Of a stretch of DNA of 64,000 nt, positions 10,253 to 21,640 are shown piece after piece. The notes beneath the pieces are model-generated. The model was not told the DNA's origin and did not search any database. It saw only the letters and a list, made by a program, of their open reading frames with translations. The stretch covers positions 15,301,317 through 15,365,316 of the forward strand of contig NC_055996.1 in the NCBI RefSeq assembly GCF_018446385.1, read 5' to 3'. The position numbers were made by a program, and so were the translations under genes. The DNA comes from Zingiber officinale (lineage: Eukaryota > Streptophyta > Magnoliopsida > Zingiberales > Zingiberaceae). Within the stretch, counting starts at the first letter, position 1; each line of letters begins with the position of its first letter.

Positions 10253-12874
10253 TGTTGGTTGGTACTCGGAAAACCTAGAGGTTCCACTGTACAAAAATTT
10301 TGTACAAAGGTCTGAACCTTTTCCTAGCTACCATGTGTTCTTTTAAATTAAATTTTGGATCGCCTGCGGAACTTAACACGTTTGATCCAAAACTTAATCT
10401 ATTTGTTCTTTTAGGTTTTGACTTGGATCTCCTGCGGAACTTAACATGTTTGATCCAAATCACCTAAGTTATTAATTTCATTAAATATTAATTTCCAAAA
10501 TTGGTTCCCAGTACTGACGTGGCGAGGCACATGACCTTCTTGGATATAAGAGCAACCACCACCGACTAGACAAAACCTTTTAAGGAAAGCTAATATTTAA
10601 TTTCCTAAAATAACTTTAGGTCAACCGAAAAGACAAGGAAAAGAAAAACAAAAGAACACTATATCGAAAACAAATTTGAAACATTAGAATCTTATGCCTC
10701 TTGTATTTAGTATTATTTCCAAAAATAACTAGTATGATGCGGAAAGAAAAATTACTAGTTATACCTTTTAGAAAGACCTCTTGATCTTCTACCGTATTCC
10801 TCTTCTAACCTTGGACGTTGTGTGGGCAACGATCTTCCGAGATGAGAACCACCTAGGCACCTTCTTTCTTCTTCCTTCAAGTTTCGGCCAAGCACAAGAA
10901 CTTCCAAAGGATGAAGAATTTTCCACCAACCAAGCTCCAAGGGATGCATGCTTTCTCTCCTTCTTCTCCTTCCTTGATCCGGCCACATCCTCCAAGCTCC
11001 AAGAGATGATAGATTTCGGCCACAACAAGAGGAGAGAAGAGAAAGGAAGGGTCGGCCACCACACCAAGGAAAAGAGGGAGAAAAATAGAATAGAGTCCTT
11101 AGCCTTGAAGCCTCCTCTACCCCTCTTTTATAATCCTTGGTCTTGGAAAATAAGAAAAATTTAATAAAACTTCCTTAATTCTTTTGCCATTGAAAAGGAA
11201 AATTTATTTAATTAAAACAATTTTCTTTTCAATTTTTCAATGGCCGCCACCATAATCTCAAGCAAATAAATTTTAAACACTAATTAAAACTTCCTTATTT
11301 GCTTCCGGAAATTTATAAAAATTTCTCAATAATTTTATCCTTCATGATTGGTTTATAAAAAGGAAATTTAATAAATTAAAATCTTTCTTTTAAACATGTG
11401 GATAAAAAGAAAGTTATCTCTATAAATTAAAATCTCTTTTAATCTACAAATAAGGAAAAATATCAAATCTTTTCTTAATCTTTTGTAGAAACTTATAAAA
11501 GAGAATATTTAATTTTAAACTCTCTTTTAAATCATGAACATGATTAAAAAGGAAAGTTTTCTTAAAATTTAAAATCTTCCTTTAATCAACAAATAAGGAA
11601 AGATTTCAAATTTTAAACTCTCTTTTAAACATGTAGATGATTTACAAATAAGGAAAGTTTTTACCAAAAATTAAAACCATCCTTTTAAACTACAAATAAG
11701 GAAAGAGATTAATCTCTTCTCTTAATCTTTTGTAGAAAGCTATAAAAGAAAATTTTTAATTTTAAAACTCTCTTTAAAATCATGATATCCACATAAGAAA
11801 TAATTTTAATAAAAATCCTTTTTAATATTCTAGTGGCCGGCCACCTAAGCTTGGGACCCAAGCTTTGGCCGGCCACCTACATGGCTCATCCACTTGGTCT
11901 TGGCCGGCCCTAGCTTGGGTTCCAAGCTAGCTTGGCCGGCCCCATTGGATGGGTAAGAAGGTGGTATGCGGTGAGTATAAATCTCTATATACTAGAGGCT
12001 ACGATAGGGACCGAGAGGAGGAATTGGTTTTGGTCTCCCGATAAAATTAAGCATCCGTGTTTGCACACAACTTAATTTTATCAATAATAATTCATTCCAC
12101 TAGAGAACTATTATTGAACTACCGCAATCCCAATTACATTTGGACTCCTTCTTATCATGAGTGTGTTAGTCTCCTGTGTTTAAGATAACAATGTCCACTA
12201 ATTAAGTAAGTTCTTGACAACTCACTTAATTAATATCTAGCTCAAGTAGTACCACTCAACTTCATCGTCATGTCGGACTAAGTCCACCTGCAGGGTTTAA
12301 CATGACAATCCTTATGAGCTCCTCTTGGGGACATTCTCAACCTAGATTACTAGGACACAGTTTCCTTCTATAACCAACAACACACACTATAAGTGATATC
12401 ATTTCCCAACTTATCGGGCTTATTGATTTATCGAACTAAATCTCACCCATTGATAAATTAAAGAAATAAATGTCAAATATATGTGCTTGTTATTATATTA
12501 GGATTAAGAGCACACACTTCCATAATAACTGAGGTCTTTGTTCCTTTATAAAGTCAGTATAAAAGAAACGACCTCTAATGGTCCTACTCAATACACTCTA
12601 AGTGTACTAGTGTAATTATATAGTTAACATAAACTAATACCTAATTACACTATGACCTTCCAATGGTTTGTTCCTTTCCATTTTGGTTGTGAGCTACTGT
12701 TTATAATTTATAAGGTACTAATAACATGATCCTCTGTGTGTGACACCACACACCATGTTATCTACAATATAAATTAATTGAACAACTACATTTATCATAA
12801 ATGTAGACATTTAACCAATGTGATTCTTATAAATGTTTATACCAAAAGCTAGACTTTTAGTATACATCCCAACA
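10253..12874 (-). mobile_element. 2.6-kb solo LTR in the Athila gag
   Basis: On the minus strand it starts TGTTGGGATGTATACTAAAA (here read as its complement near 12874) and its other end is TGTTGGTTGGTACTCGG at 10253. A 5-bp target duplication GTTGT flanks it exactly (10248-10252 and 12875-12879). It aligns with 51444-54020 in reverse orientation. There is no internal domain or primer site, so it is a solo LTR left by recombination. The interior is AT-rich with GGCCGGCCA blocks near 11835-11940. Frames at 10755-11164 occur antisense to each other and are not convincing genes. The retrotransposon family is not identified. Confidence 0.9.
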
Positions 12875-13161
12875 GTTGTGTGGTATTTGTTCGGGCCAAG
12901 ATCACTCTTCGGACTATTGTCCTAGCCTACATCAAGATGAATATGTTGCAACCATCTCAAGACCTCAATTTCAGCAACACAAATATGATCCCAATTCTTC
13001 AACTTATAACCCAGGATGGAGGGATCACCCGAATTTAAGGTATGGGAAGACATTTTATCAGCAACCACCACAAAATCAGACTACTCAGCCATCATTCCAA
13101 CATCAACAGAATCAACATCATTTTCAGAGTCATCTTATAGTTCATTCTCAGCAATATCAGC
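12875..13161 (+). pseudogene. Athila-type gag, zinc-knuckle segment
   Basis: This continues the gag frame after the solo LTR. The translation starts with CGICSGQDHSSDYCP, a zinc-knuckle-like cysteine/histidine cluster, followed by a glutamine/asparagine/proline-rich tail (YNPGWRDHPNLRYG, repeated Q and H). Plant Athila gag proteins have the same order. It is cut at 13161 by the Tat element; the Gln-rich tail resumes at 23549. Confidence 0.8.
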
Positions 13162-13976
13162 TGATCCTGCCCTGAAGCTGAGTAGATGGCCACCGGGAAA
13201 TAACGCTGACGTGGGTCTTCGTCTGCGGTGAAGGTGCTCCGCTCCTACAATCACAAGTCGTTAGTACCAAGCTGGGAAGGGGTTCCCGGCGATGGCCCTC
13301 AGACGGTCAAGTCACACAATAGCAGAAGGAGAAAATAGAGCAAGTAAAGAAGTGAATAGTGGTGCCAAAAGACGTCTGCGCGTACCTCCATGGATGACCA
13401 CCTCCCTCTTTATATAGAGCCTCGGCGAGCTGACTGCACACTTCCCGGGCAGACGCGCATTCCCAAACTTTCCCCAAAAGCTAACATCGAGAAAGGGTCC
13501 CTGACGTCTTACTATAACGAGACGAACACATCCCTGTCAAGGCGGCGGAATCTTCTCCCGTACGATTTTCTGTCCATCAGCGCCGTCAGCCAGCGGCATT
13601 GACTCCCAAAAGGATGTTGACACGTATCCCCCATCTGATTTGTCGGCCGTTAGTCTGGTTGAACTTCCCTTTGATCGACCTGGCCAGCCAATTCCCTAAC
13701 CTCCTTCGAGTATATCTGAGCCGAGCGGCGTGAGTGCCTTTGGTCACAATGCGTTGTAGGCTCGACCAACCCTTCTTGAATTCTTCCGGCCGATCAGGTT
13801 GTAGGCTTGGCCCACCTTCCGCGAATTCTTTCGGCCGATCGCCGAACTCTTCTGGCCGACCGGCTTGTAGAGACTTCGGCTCGGCTAGTCCCTTAGCTGA
13901 CCACCTCTTGACTTTGACGACCACCTAAGCGTTGAACTTCCTTGGAGGTGGGCCCTCCTAGATTATCACCGGATCA
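13162..13976 (-). repeat. 3' LTR of the nested Tat-type element
   Basis: 815 bp, about 95% identical by eye to 22735-23548. A minus-strand TATA box (complement of TTTATATAGAG) lies at about 13409-13419. The frames in it are LTR shadows seen in both copies. Confidence 0.9.
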
Positions 13977-13990
13977 CATGCCTCCCCTTT
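13977..13990 (-). other. Polypurine tract of the nested Tat-type element
   Basis: On the minus strand this reads AAAGGGGAGGCATG and abuts the 3' LTR, where plus-strand synthesis is primed. The same tract borders the LTR at 46187. Confidence 0.8.
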
Positions 13991-14454
13991 AAGTCTAGTC
14001 GAAGGAGGCTGTAAGTCTGACTGACTGGAGAAAATGTTGCGAAGATGTGATTTCCTACGGGTGTGTCGGTCAACTATGCTGGTCGGCCCACCTTCATCGA
14101 ACTCCTTCCCCTTTTTTTTCGAAGGGATGCTTCTGGCGAGTCGATCGGCCGGCATGCAGGATTGTCTATCCACGAGCTTTCTATCCTTGCTCGGTTGGCT
14201 CTTGGAGCCGTTGCCAGGGCACTCTTCGTAAAATCTCTTGAAACCCGCACCAACCCGAGACATTGATGTGAAGCACGCTTCCTTAATTACTCTAACAACT
14301 GCCTTATCGATGCACGCCACGCGTCGCCACCTGCCGGCACACGTTTGAAGTGACAGGCTGGAATGTGACCTTTGGGTTATTTGAATTTTAACGGCCAGAT
14401 CTACCTCTAGGTGTTCGCGCTGTCGATCGGACGGCTAGGCGAGGTCTCTTGATG

Positions 14455-14462
14455 TTTATAAG
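14455..14462 (+). promoter_or_regulatory. Possible TATA box of the antisense reading frame
   Basis: TTTATAAG lies on the + strand about 280 bp before the ATG at 14740, outside the LTR and opposite to gag-pol. Related frames downstream also have upstream TATA-like sequences (TATAAAA at 57926). Function is inferred. Confidence 0.35.
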
Positions 14463-14739
14463 CTCGTCGCCGCCGCCTTCCTTCTTCCGTGCTTTTGTTT
14501 CCGACGACTTCATCCGTGTTCTTTAGCGATTTCCCTTGTGTTCTCCGGCGAATCCTTCATGTTCTCCAGCAAATCCCTCTGCTTCCCTTGTTGTTCCCAT
14601 CTTGGGTGAGTCTATTGCCTTCTTCTGTAGCTCCTTACTGCTCTGTCTTCTTCGATTTTCCGACGAGCCCTTCTCTAGCCCTTGCCCCCCTTTTCTTTTT
14701 GCACCTCTTCCCGACTCCTCTTGTTTCCTTCCTTCTGCC

Positions 14740-17043
14740 ATGGCCGGTGCATCGCAGCCTTCGTCTTCTGCCTCGGGCCCTTGGTACGATACTATGGAGT
14801 CCCGGTTCGACGAGGATGATGCTAGAACCCTAGCCAATACCTTTGAACTCCCTCCCGGCTACGAGATCCATGTCCTGCTAGCCACCGATCGGCCTTCCAC
14901 TCCACCGACCGGCTGTGTCTGCTTCTTCCGCGACCAATTTGCTGCCGGTCTGCGACTTCCTCTTCATCCCTTCATCCTTGATGTTTGTAAATACTTCGGT
15001 CTATCCCTTTCTCAGCTAGTCTCGAATTCCTTTCGCCTTTTGTGCGGGGTAATTATCTTATTCCGCTTACATCGCATCCCCTTAACCCCTTTGATTTTTC
15101 ACTTTTTTTATTACCCCAAGCTGTTCGATCAGTTGGGCACCTTCCTCTTCCAAGCTCGACCGGGCTTGGTCTTTTTCGACAGGATGCCTTCCTCCAATAA
15201 ACATTGGAGAGAATACTTCTTTTTTGTCCACTTCCCCGACCGACCCTCCTTCCAAACACTTGGCAACTTTCGCTGGGGCCTCAACCTTCATTGCCTCACT
15301 ACAAGAACACTCCTGCCTACTTACTTGCTGCCTCCATGCTAGCTGGCCAGAAGTTCAACATTCACAAGCTGCTGGAGAAAGGAGTCTTGGCACTTTTTGG
15401 CCTTAGTCCGATCAACCCAGACGAACCAATCAACCTAGGTACACCATTAATTTACCTCTTTTCTCTTTATCTAACTGATTTCTTTCATTATTTTGCAGCC
15501 GACATCATGATGCAAGCGCGTTTGGTCGGGCAATCGAAGCTTACCACTGCCGATGTTGACCAGGTAGTGGTTGAAGTCTTGGCCGAACGGGGGTTTCAGC
15601 CAGAAGATCTCCCCGGACCGATACTGCCTGAACAGGGGCCTACTCAGGAGGCCGGTGGGGAGTCGAACTTGATGCCGGTTGGAACAGCAGCGGTGGGAGC
15701 GCTGATCACAGAGCTTCCGGCGGATCAGCTAGCTCCAGAAGAGGGCTCGCACTCAGAAGCGCCACTTGAGAATACGCGCAAGAGGCGTCGAGCGGAGAAA
15801 GTTGCTCGTTCCGCGTCTTTAGTCGCGAGGGTCGCCGATCAGACTAGCGCTTCTGGCCAGATATTGCCGGAGGCCGCCAATATCTCTTCTGACCGAACAC
15901 CTTCCGACCCTCTCGTTGCCTCTCCCGCCGCTAGTCTGCCTCCACTATCGGCTCAGGGCCGCATCCTAAGGTCAAACATCAACCCCGTACCCTCTTCCTC
16001 CCATGCGAGCCAATCAGCCTCTTCCCATTCAGCCACGACCCGACGGAGACACGTCACAACCACCCTCCACCTTCCTACCGAAGATCTTTCAGTGCCGGGA
16101 GGCTCGGTCGATCAGACTGAACACTGGATCATCATTCTAGGCCAGTTGGCCGACATATGGGAAGATGCGCGTGCCCAGGCGGCTGCCGCGCCTCCGGGTG
16201 TATTAGCGAACAACTACACTAGGCAAATTGCCGGCGTGAGTTTTTCTTTTAACTTCCGTACCGCTTAATTTGGCCCTGTTTCTGATCTCCCTCCGATTTT
16301 GACTTTCGCAGTTTTGGGTGGACGACCTGGCTATGAGCTAGAGGCTCGCCTTTGTGAAGGATGAGCTGAAATGGCTGAAGGAAACCCCCGGCCATTCGGG
16401 TACCACTCATGGTCTAAACGACACTCAGGTGGCTCAACTGCAGGCCGACTTGGCCAAGAGTGAAGAGCTGCTAACCGCCGAACGGGGTAAGAGCGCCGAG
16501 CAGGTCAGGTATATTGACCGACTCAAGAAAGAGATCTCCACCTTCGAGGGCAAAATCACTCTGGCCACCAACCGCAAGTAAAGGGCTGTTGAAGATCTGG
16601 AGAAGAAAAATGTGGAAGCCCAGGCTCTCGAGCAGAAGTTAAAGCAGACAGAAGACAAACTGAACAATGTCAAAGGTCTGCTGGTGTCCGAGCGGCAAGC
16701 GCGCGAGTCCGAAGAAGCCACTTTAAGAAGCCAGCTATCCGACAAGGACGCCGATCTTGCGATGGTGAAGGCAGATCTGGAGAGAGCCCGGTCGGCCTTG
16801 GAGGCCCATAAAGAAAGCGAGCCTAGCCGATTCGAAGAGATGAAGGTGGCTTACATCCCGTCCGACACATTCGTGAATAAGTTCGTTGCCCGAGTTCTCC
16901 GACTCTTTAGCTGCACCGTGGACAACATTTTTTATCAACTCAAGAAAAAGGGTCATCTGCCTGCCGATCTGCCCGGTTTGACTATTGATCGTGACCAACT
17001 CAATGACTATATCCCCGACGATGCCTTGGCTTATTTGGAGTGA
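14740..17043 (+). pseudogene. Antisense ORF of the Tat element (plant 'putative gypsy type transposon' domain plus coiled coil)
   Basis: The start chosen is the ATG at 14740 in GCCATGG context (MAGASQPSSSASGPWYD). The N-terminal domain runs through CFFRDQFAAGLRLPLHPF and YFGLSLSQLVSNSFRLLCG, matching the domain named putative gypsy type transposon (Transposase_28-like) in plants. Its function is unknown. A frameshift near 15295 moves to the next frame, then comes a low-complexity hydrophilic linker. The C-terminal part from about 16350 is a long coiled coil (repeated Lys/Glu heptads, ERARSALEAH). Candidate GT-AG introns are 15439-15498 and 16236-16311; splicing the second keeps the frame, whereas reading through meets a stop at 16266. 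In-frame stops at 16339-16341 and 16579-16581 show decay. It ends with TGA at 17041-17043. Confidence 0.75.
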
Positions 17044-17244
17044 ACCTTTTAAAGTGTTCCTTTTTGCTTGGTTTGCCAAGTGATCTTTTGAGCTGTACTT
17101 GTCTGCCACCGTGTGTACCCAGTTGGCATAAACTTTTAAGGCGTAACTTGCTCTTGTCTTATCTTTTACAATTTTCTTCGATATTTCGATGGTCTTTGAA
17201 TATGATCAAGTGATTGTCTTGTTCTTACTTGTCGATCGATCATA

Positions 17245-17352
17245 CGAGGGTTTAAGGTCGCCGCTCGACCGTCGATGATGCGAGGGTTTAAGGTCGCCGC
17301 TCGACCGTCGATGACGCGAGGGTTTAAGGTCACCGCTCGACCGTCGATGACG
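17245..17352. repeat. 36-bp tandem repeat, three copies
   Basis: Units begin CGAGGGTTTAAGGTC at 17245, 17281 and 17317, exactly 36 bp apart, followed by a partial unit. They lie between the antisense ORF and the integrase end. The unit shares GGAGGGTTTA..GTCGCCG.CTCGAC with the 65-bp array at 46490-50045. Confidence 0.9.
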
Positions 17353-17460
17353 CGCTCGATAAGAAATGCACTGGGGGGAATCGAATTATCTTGTTCTCTT
17401 CCTGCGTTCAACAAGAATACATACATGCCAGGGTACATGAATTCATTTGCGCACCTCTCA

Positions 17461-18681
17461 TCAAGCTCTGTAAGGTTGGAGGTGGTTGGCGCTCCATAGT
17501 CGATCCAGCCTTCTTCCTTCCGCATCTTCTAAATAGTAGGCGCCCGATTGCAGCCTCTCCATGACTTTGTATGGGCCTTCCCATGGGGCCTCCAACTTTC
17601 TGACGTCACCGACCGGCTTAACCCTTCTCCAAACTAGATCGCCCACCTGAAAAGATCTGGGGATTACTCGCCGATTATAATTTTGCCGCATTCTTTGTCG
17701 GTATGCTGCAAGCCGAGCAGCCGCCTTGCTACGAGTTTCGTCGATCATATCGAGTTCTATCCGTCTCCTTTCGTCATTTCCCTCGCCATAATGCACCACC
17801 CGATCGAACTCGACGTCAATTTCTACGGGGACAATAGCTTCCCCTCCATACACCAGATGGAACGGAGGAAAACCGATTCCTTCTTTGGGGGTCGTTCGGA
17901 TCGCCCATAATACGCTAGGCAGCTCATCCACCCAACTACCTCTCAGATGGTCGAGTCGCACACGTAGTATTCGGAGGACTTCCCTGTTGGTGACCTCAGC
18001 CTGTCCATTACTCTGGGGGTAGGTCACGGAGGTAAAAGCTTGCTGTATGCCATAACCATCACACCATTCCTTTAACTCCTGTCCTGTGAACTGTCTTCCG
18101 TTGTCCGAGATGAATCGGCGAGGAATGCCGAATCTGCATATGATATTCTGCCATATGAACTTCTTGACCATACTTTCTGTTATCCTTGCTAGCGGCTCGG
18201 CTTCCACCCACTTTGAGAAATAATCCACCGCTACGAGCAGGAATTTTCTTTGGCCGGTTGCCATAGGAAAAGGGCCGATTATGTCCATCCCCCATTGGTC
18301 AAACGGGCATGCGACTGTGGACGTTTTTATTTCGGTGGTCGGTCTGTGTGTCAAATTGTGATACTTTTGACAGGACAAACAAGTGGCCACCATGCGGCTC
18401 GCATCCTCTTGGAGAGTCGGCCAGAAATATCCTGCCAGAATAATCTTCCTTGCAAGTGATCGTCCGCCCGGATGTCCCCCGCAAGAACCTTGATGCACTT
18501 CTCGAAGGATGTATTCAGCATCTTCAACATCCACACACTTGAGCAGGGGACGAAAGAACGCCTTTTTATATAACTGCTCACCCACTAATGTGAATCGAGC
18601 GGCTCGCCTTCGAAGAGTTCGATCGGCCTCTCGGCTCCCCGGCTGACTCCTCGACTGGAGGAATTCAATGATGGGTGTTCG
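17461..18681 (-). CDS. Tat-type integrase (intact catalytic core)
   Basis: The integrase inserts the reverse-transcribed DNA copy into chromosomes. The 374-aa stretch from the Met at 18585 is uninterrupted. The N-terminal zinc-binding region has paired His (HQGSCGGHPG) and CLSC. The catalytic triad is visible as D in WGMDIIGPF, D in SDNGRQF and E in NGQAEVTNRE. The C-terminal region has the VGDLVWRRV and APWEGPYKV blocks typical of Ty3/gypsy. No chromodomain was seen. The frame is the same as the upstream RNase H and is separated from it only by a TAG at 18682-18684, so the Met is probably internal to the original polyprotein. This is the best-preserved domain of the element; a free-standing product is doubtful. 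Confidence 0.88.
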   Translation of the reverse strand, partial: RTPIIEFLQSRSQPGSREADRTLRRRAARFTLVGEQLYKKAFFRPLLKCVDVEDAEYILREVHQGSCGGHPGGRSLARKIILAGYFWPTLQEDASRMVATCLSCQKYHNLTHRPTTEIKTSTVACPFDQWGMDIIGPFPMATGQRKFLLVAVDYFSKWVEAEPLARITESMVKKFIWQNIICRFGIPRRFISDNGRQFTGQELKEWCDGYGIQQAFTSVTYPQSNGQAEVTNREVLRILRVRLDHLRGSWVDELPSVLWAIRTTPKEGIGFPPFHLVYGGEAIVPVEIDVEFDRVVHYGEGNDERRRIELDMIDETRSKAAARLAAYRQRMRQNYNRRVIPRSFQVGDLVWRRVKPVGDVRKLEAPWEGPYKVMERLQSGAYYLEDAEGRRLDRLWSANHLQPYRA

Positions 18682-19161
18682 CTAATCTTCTGGAAGTAGT
18701 ATCCCTCCCGTTCGGTCAACATGAGCCGCCAGGGAGACCTGTTCGATTGGGCCACTGGAGACGATCGGAATCACTGTGCTAGCGAGCTTAGCCAGCTTAG
18801 CCAGCTCGTCTGCTACTTGATTCTCTGACCGGGGAATCTTCTGTATAACAACCTCCTGGAAACTCCCCTTAAGCCTTTCGAAGGCCTCCGCGTATAGCTT
18901 GAGCCGCGCGCTATTGATCTCGAACATTCCATTTAGCTGCTGGGCTGCTAACTGTGAGTCTGAGTGTAGGAGTACCTTGGTGGCACCGACATGTCGAGCA
19001 GCTTGCAAACCAGCTATGAGCGCTTCATACTCAGCTTCGTTGTTGGTGGCTCAGTAATCCAGCCAAATGGATAACTGCATCCGATCTTCTCTTGGAGATA
19101 TGAGTAATATGCCAATTCCGCTCCCCTGACGAGCTGACGATCCATCCACGTATATCCTTCA
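18682..19161 (-). pseudogene. Second (archaeal-like) RNase H of the Tat polyprotein
   Basis: The segments YVDGSSARQGSGIG, NNEAEYEAL and HSDSQLAAQQL give the Asp, Glu and Asp of an RNase H active site. PRSENQVADELAKLA closes the domain. It follows the ordinary RNase H and precedes the integrase, the position of the extra RNase H known in Tat elements. TGA codons at 19159-19161 and 19051-19053 and TAG at 18682-18684 interrupt it. An RNase H degrades the RNA strand of RNA-DNA hybrids during reverse transcription; why Tat elements keep two is not settled. Confidence 0.82.
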
Positions 19162-20398
19162 TGCGGTTTCTGGCTCAGGACTTTGTACTTCTGTGATGAA
19201 GTCCGCCAGTGCTTGTGCTTTTATGGCCGACCGAGGTTGACACTGGATATCAAACGCACTGAGCTCAGTAGTCCACTTGATTAGCCGACCCGATGCCTCG
19301 GGATTGAGCAGTACTCGGCCCAAGACGCTGTTGGTCATTACAATTATGGAGTGGGCCAAGAAATAAGGCCGGAGCCTTCGGGCGGCCAGAACTAATGCAT
19401 AAGCAAGCTTTTCGAGACCAGTGTAACACAACTCGGCATCTTTTAATGTGGCTCAAAAAGTACACCGGTTGTTGTATTCCTTCCTCTTGCCTGACTAATG
19501 CCGATCCAATCGCGTACTCAGTGGATGATAAATAAATTCAGAGAGGCTCTCCTACGATCAGCTTGGCTAAAATAGGCAAGGAGCTGAGATATTGCTTGAG
19601 TTCTTCAAAAGCCCGGTCACAGCCTTCGTCCCATTGGAACTTGGTTGCTCGCCGCAGAATTTTGAAGAACGACAGGCTCCGGTCGGATGATTTGGAGATA
19701 AATCTTGACAAAGCTGTGATCCTTCCAGTCAACCTCTGCACCTCTTTTAAATTGCAAGGCAGGGGCATGTCTTGGAGTGCTTTTACTTTGCCCGGGTTCG
19801 CTTCGATCCCTCGCTCGGTGACGATGTAGCCCAAGAAATGCCCGACTTTAGCGCCGAACAGACACTTGGCCGGGTTGAGTTTGATCCCGTAATGTCTTAG
19901 AGTCTGGCAAGTTTCTTCTACATCTACACATAGGTCGACAGATTGGAGGGACTTAATGAGGATGTCGTTGACGTATACCTCAAGATTTCACCCGATCTGC
20001 TTCCTGAACACTTTATTCATCATCCGCTGGTAAGTGGCGCCGGCGTTCTTTAACCCGAACGACATGACCCTATAGCAGAACGTCCCGTTGGCCATAACGA
20101 AGCTGACTTTTTCTTGGTCCTCGCGCGCGAGAGGTACCTGATGAAAGCCCTGATAGGCGTTGAGCATGCAAATCAGCTCGTCCCCGGCTGTCGAATCCAC
20201 CATCTGATCGATACGCGGTAAGGGGTAGGAGTCCTTGGGGCATGCCCTGTTCAAATATCTGAAGTCAATACACACTCGCCATTTATTACCTGGCTTGGAG
20301 ACCAGCACAACGTTGGCGAGCCAAGCGGGAAACTGGATCTCCCTGATGTGTCTGGCTTCTAGCATCTTGTCAACTTCGGCCCGGATGATCAGATCTTG
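19162..20398 (-). pseudogene. Tat reverse transcriptase and first RNase H, inactivated
   Basis: Reverse transcriptase blocks are in order: FPAWLANVVLVSKPGNKWR, CIDFRYLNRACPKDSYPLP, MSFGLKNAGATYQRMM, the catalytic box and LGYIVTERGIEANPGKV. The catalytic box reads Tyr-Val-Asn-Asp, with Asn encoded at 19967-19969 where the family has Asp, so polymerase activity would be lost. TGA at 19988-19990 and 19538-19540 interrupt it. The first RNase H covers about 19545-19300 (YAIGSALV, ALVLAARRLRPYF, KWTTELSAFDI). A one-base frameshift lies near 19445. The frame runs straight on from the protease. Confidence 0.88.
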
Positions 20399-21640
20399 CT
20401 AGGCGCTGAAGTCACGCTTCCTTTGTTTGACGGGTCGAGCGTCTGGCCGAACATGCAATTCATGCTGCGCCACGCTTGGGTCGACTCCAGGCAACTCGTG
20501 GGTTGACCAAGCGAATACGTTATGGTTCCTTCGAAGGCAGGCGACCAGCTCCTCCTTCTGCTGGCCCGACAGGTCGGATGCTATGAAAGTAGTGGCCTCT
20601 GACCGGCTTGGGTGTATCTGCACTTCCTCCTTGTTGTCGTATGTCAGCGGGGGAGGCTTCTCTCGGATGACATTTACCTCCAACCGGGGGTATTTCTTGG
20701 CTACTTTAGCTCCAGCCTTGACCATTTCAACGTAACAATGTCGGGCCGCCCCTTGGTCTCCTTTGACCTCGCCCGCCAGGTTCCCCACAGGGAATTTGAT
20801 CTTTTGGTGATAGGTGGATACTACCGCCCAGAATTCGTTGAGGGATGACCGACCCAGTATTACGTTGTATGCCGAGGACGCATCAACCATGATGAAATTT
20901 GTGGTGCGTGTCCTAACCAAAGGCTCTTCTCCAAGTGAGATGGCTAGCCTCGCCTGCCCGATCGGCAAGACTTCATTGCCCGTAAATCCATATAGCGGAG
21001 TTGCCACGGGTCGGAGTTCAGCCCGATCAATTTGTAATAAATCAAATGCTTGTTTAAAAATGATATTTACCGAGCTTCCCGTGTCGACAAAAGTCCGGCG
21101 AATGGTGTAGTTGGCAATCACCGCCTTGATGATTAGCACGTCATCATGGGGAACCTCCACTCCCTCCAAGTCTTTTGGGCCGAAACTGATCTCTGGCCCT
21201 TCTGCCTTCTCCTTGCTGCATCCCACTGCGTGAATGGATAACTGCCGAGCATGGCTCTTTCTGGCTCGGTTGGAGTCCCCTCCAGTCGGGCTGCCTGAGA
21301 TCATTCCAATTTCTCCGCGGGACGTGTTTCTTCTGTTTTCTTCTCGTGTAGGATGTCTGTTCCTCTCGGTAGAAACTCGAGCGGGCCTTCGGTCTCGCAG
21401 ATGATGCTCCTGCCGTTGGCGCGTCCTCTGACCACTGGCTCTCTGATCGGTCTGGCGCTCGGGATGCCGATTCGGAGTAGGGGACCGATGTCGATATTCC
21501 TTGGGCTTGGGCTGGTGAACCATGGGGTCACAACGACATTCCCAGGTGTTGTGTGTTTTCGACTGGTGGAACTTACAGAACATTGGTGTCCATTTTTTGC
21601 CCTTCTTCTGTCGATTAATCTCCGAGTGCACCACATTCAT
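20399..21640 (-). CDS. Tat gag C-terminus and aspartic protease (413-aa open segment)
   Basis: It starts with a zinc-knuckle-like cluster (CKFHQSKTHNTWECR), then a basic Arg/His-rich linker (about residues 60-130). The retroviral-type aspartic protease follows, with its active-site motif FVDTGSSVNIIF intact near residue 185 and the ILGRSSLNEF block near residue 263. The protease would cut gag and pol into mature proteins. The segment ends at TAG 20399-20401, immediately before reverse transcriptase in the same frame. Gag is upstream in the same frame too, so this is an internal piece of one gag-pol polyprotein and the Met at 21640 is probably not the native start. Confidence 0.85.
   Translation of the reverse strand: MNVVHSEINRQKKGKKWTPMFCKFHQSKTHNTWECRCDPMVHQPKPKEYRHRSPTPNRHPERQTDQRASGQRTRQRQEHHLRDRRPARVSTERNRHPTREENRRNTSRGEIGMISGSPTGGDSNRARKSHARQLSIHAVGCSKEKAEGPEISFGPKDLEGVEVPHDDVLIIKAVIANYTIRRTFVDTGSSVNIIFKQAFDLLQIDRAELRPVATPLYGFTGNEVLPIGQARLAISLGEEPLVRTRTTNFIMVDASSAYNVILGRSSLNEFWAVVSTYHQKIKFPVGNLAGEVKGDQGAARHCYVEMVKAGAKVAKKYPRLEVNVIREKPPPLTYDNKEEVQIHPSRSEATTFIASDLSGQQKEELVACLRRNHNVFAWSTHELPGVDPSVAQHELHVRPDARPVKQRKRDFSA

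Noticed and set aside
10755..11164. Overlapping frames on both strands in the solo LTR (and 53051-53479 in the other copy)
   Set aside because: Length and reading are not conserved between the two LTR copies, and no domain was seen.
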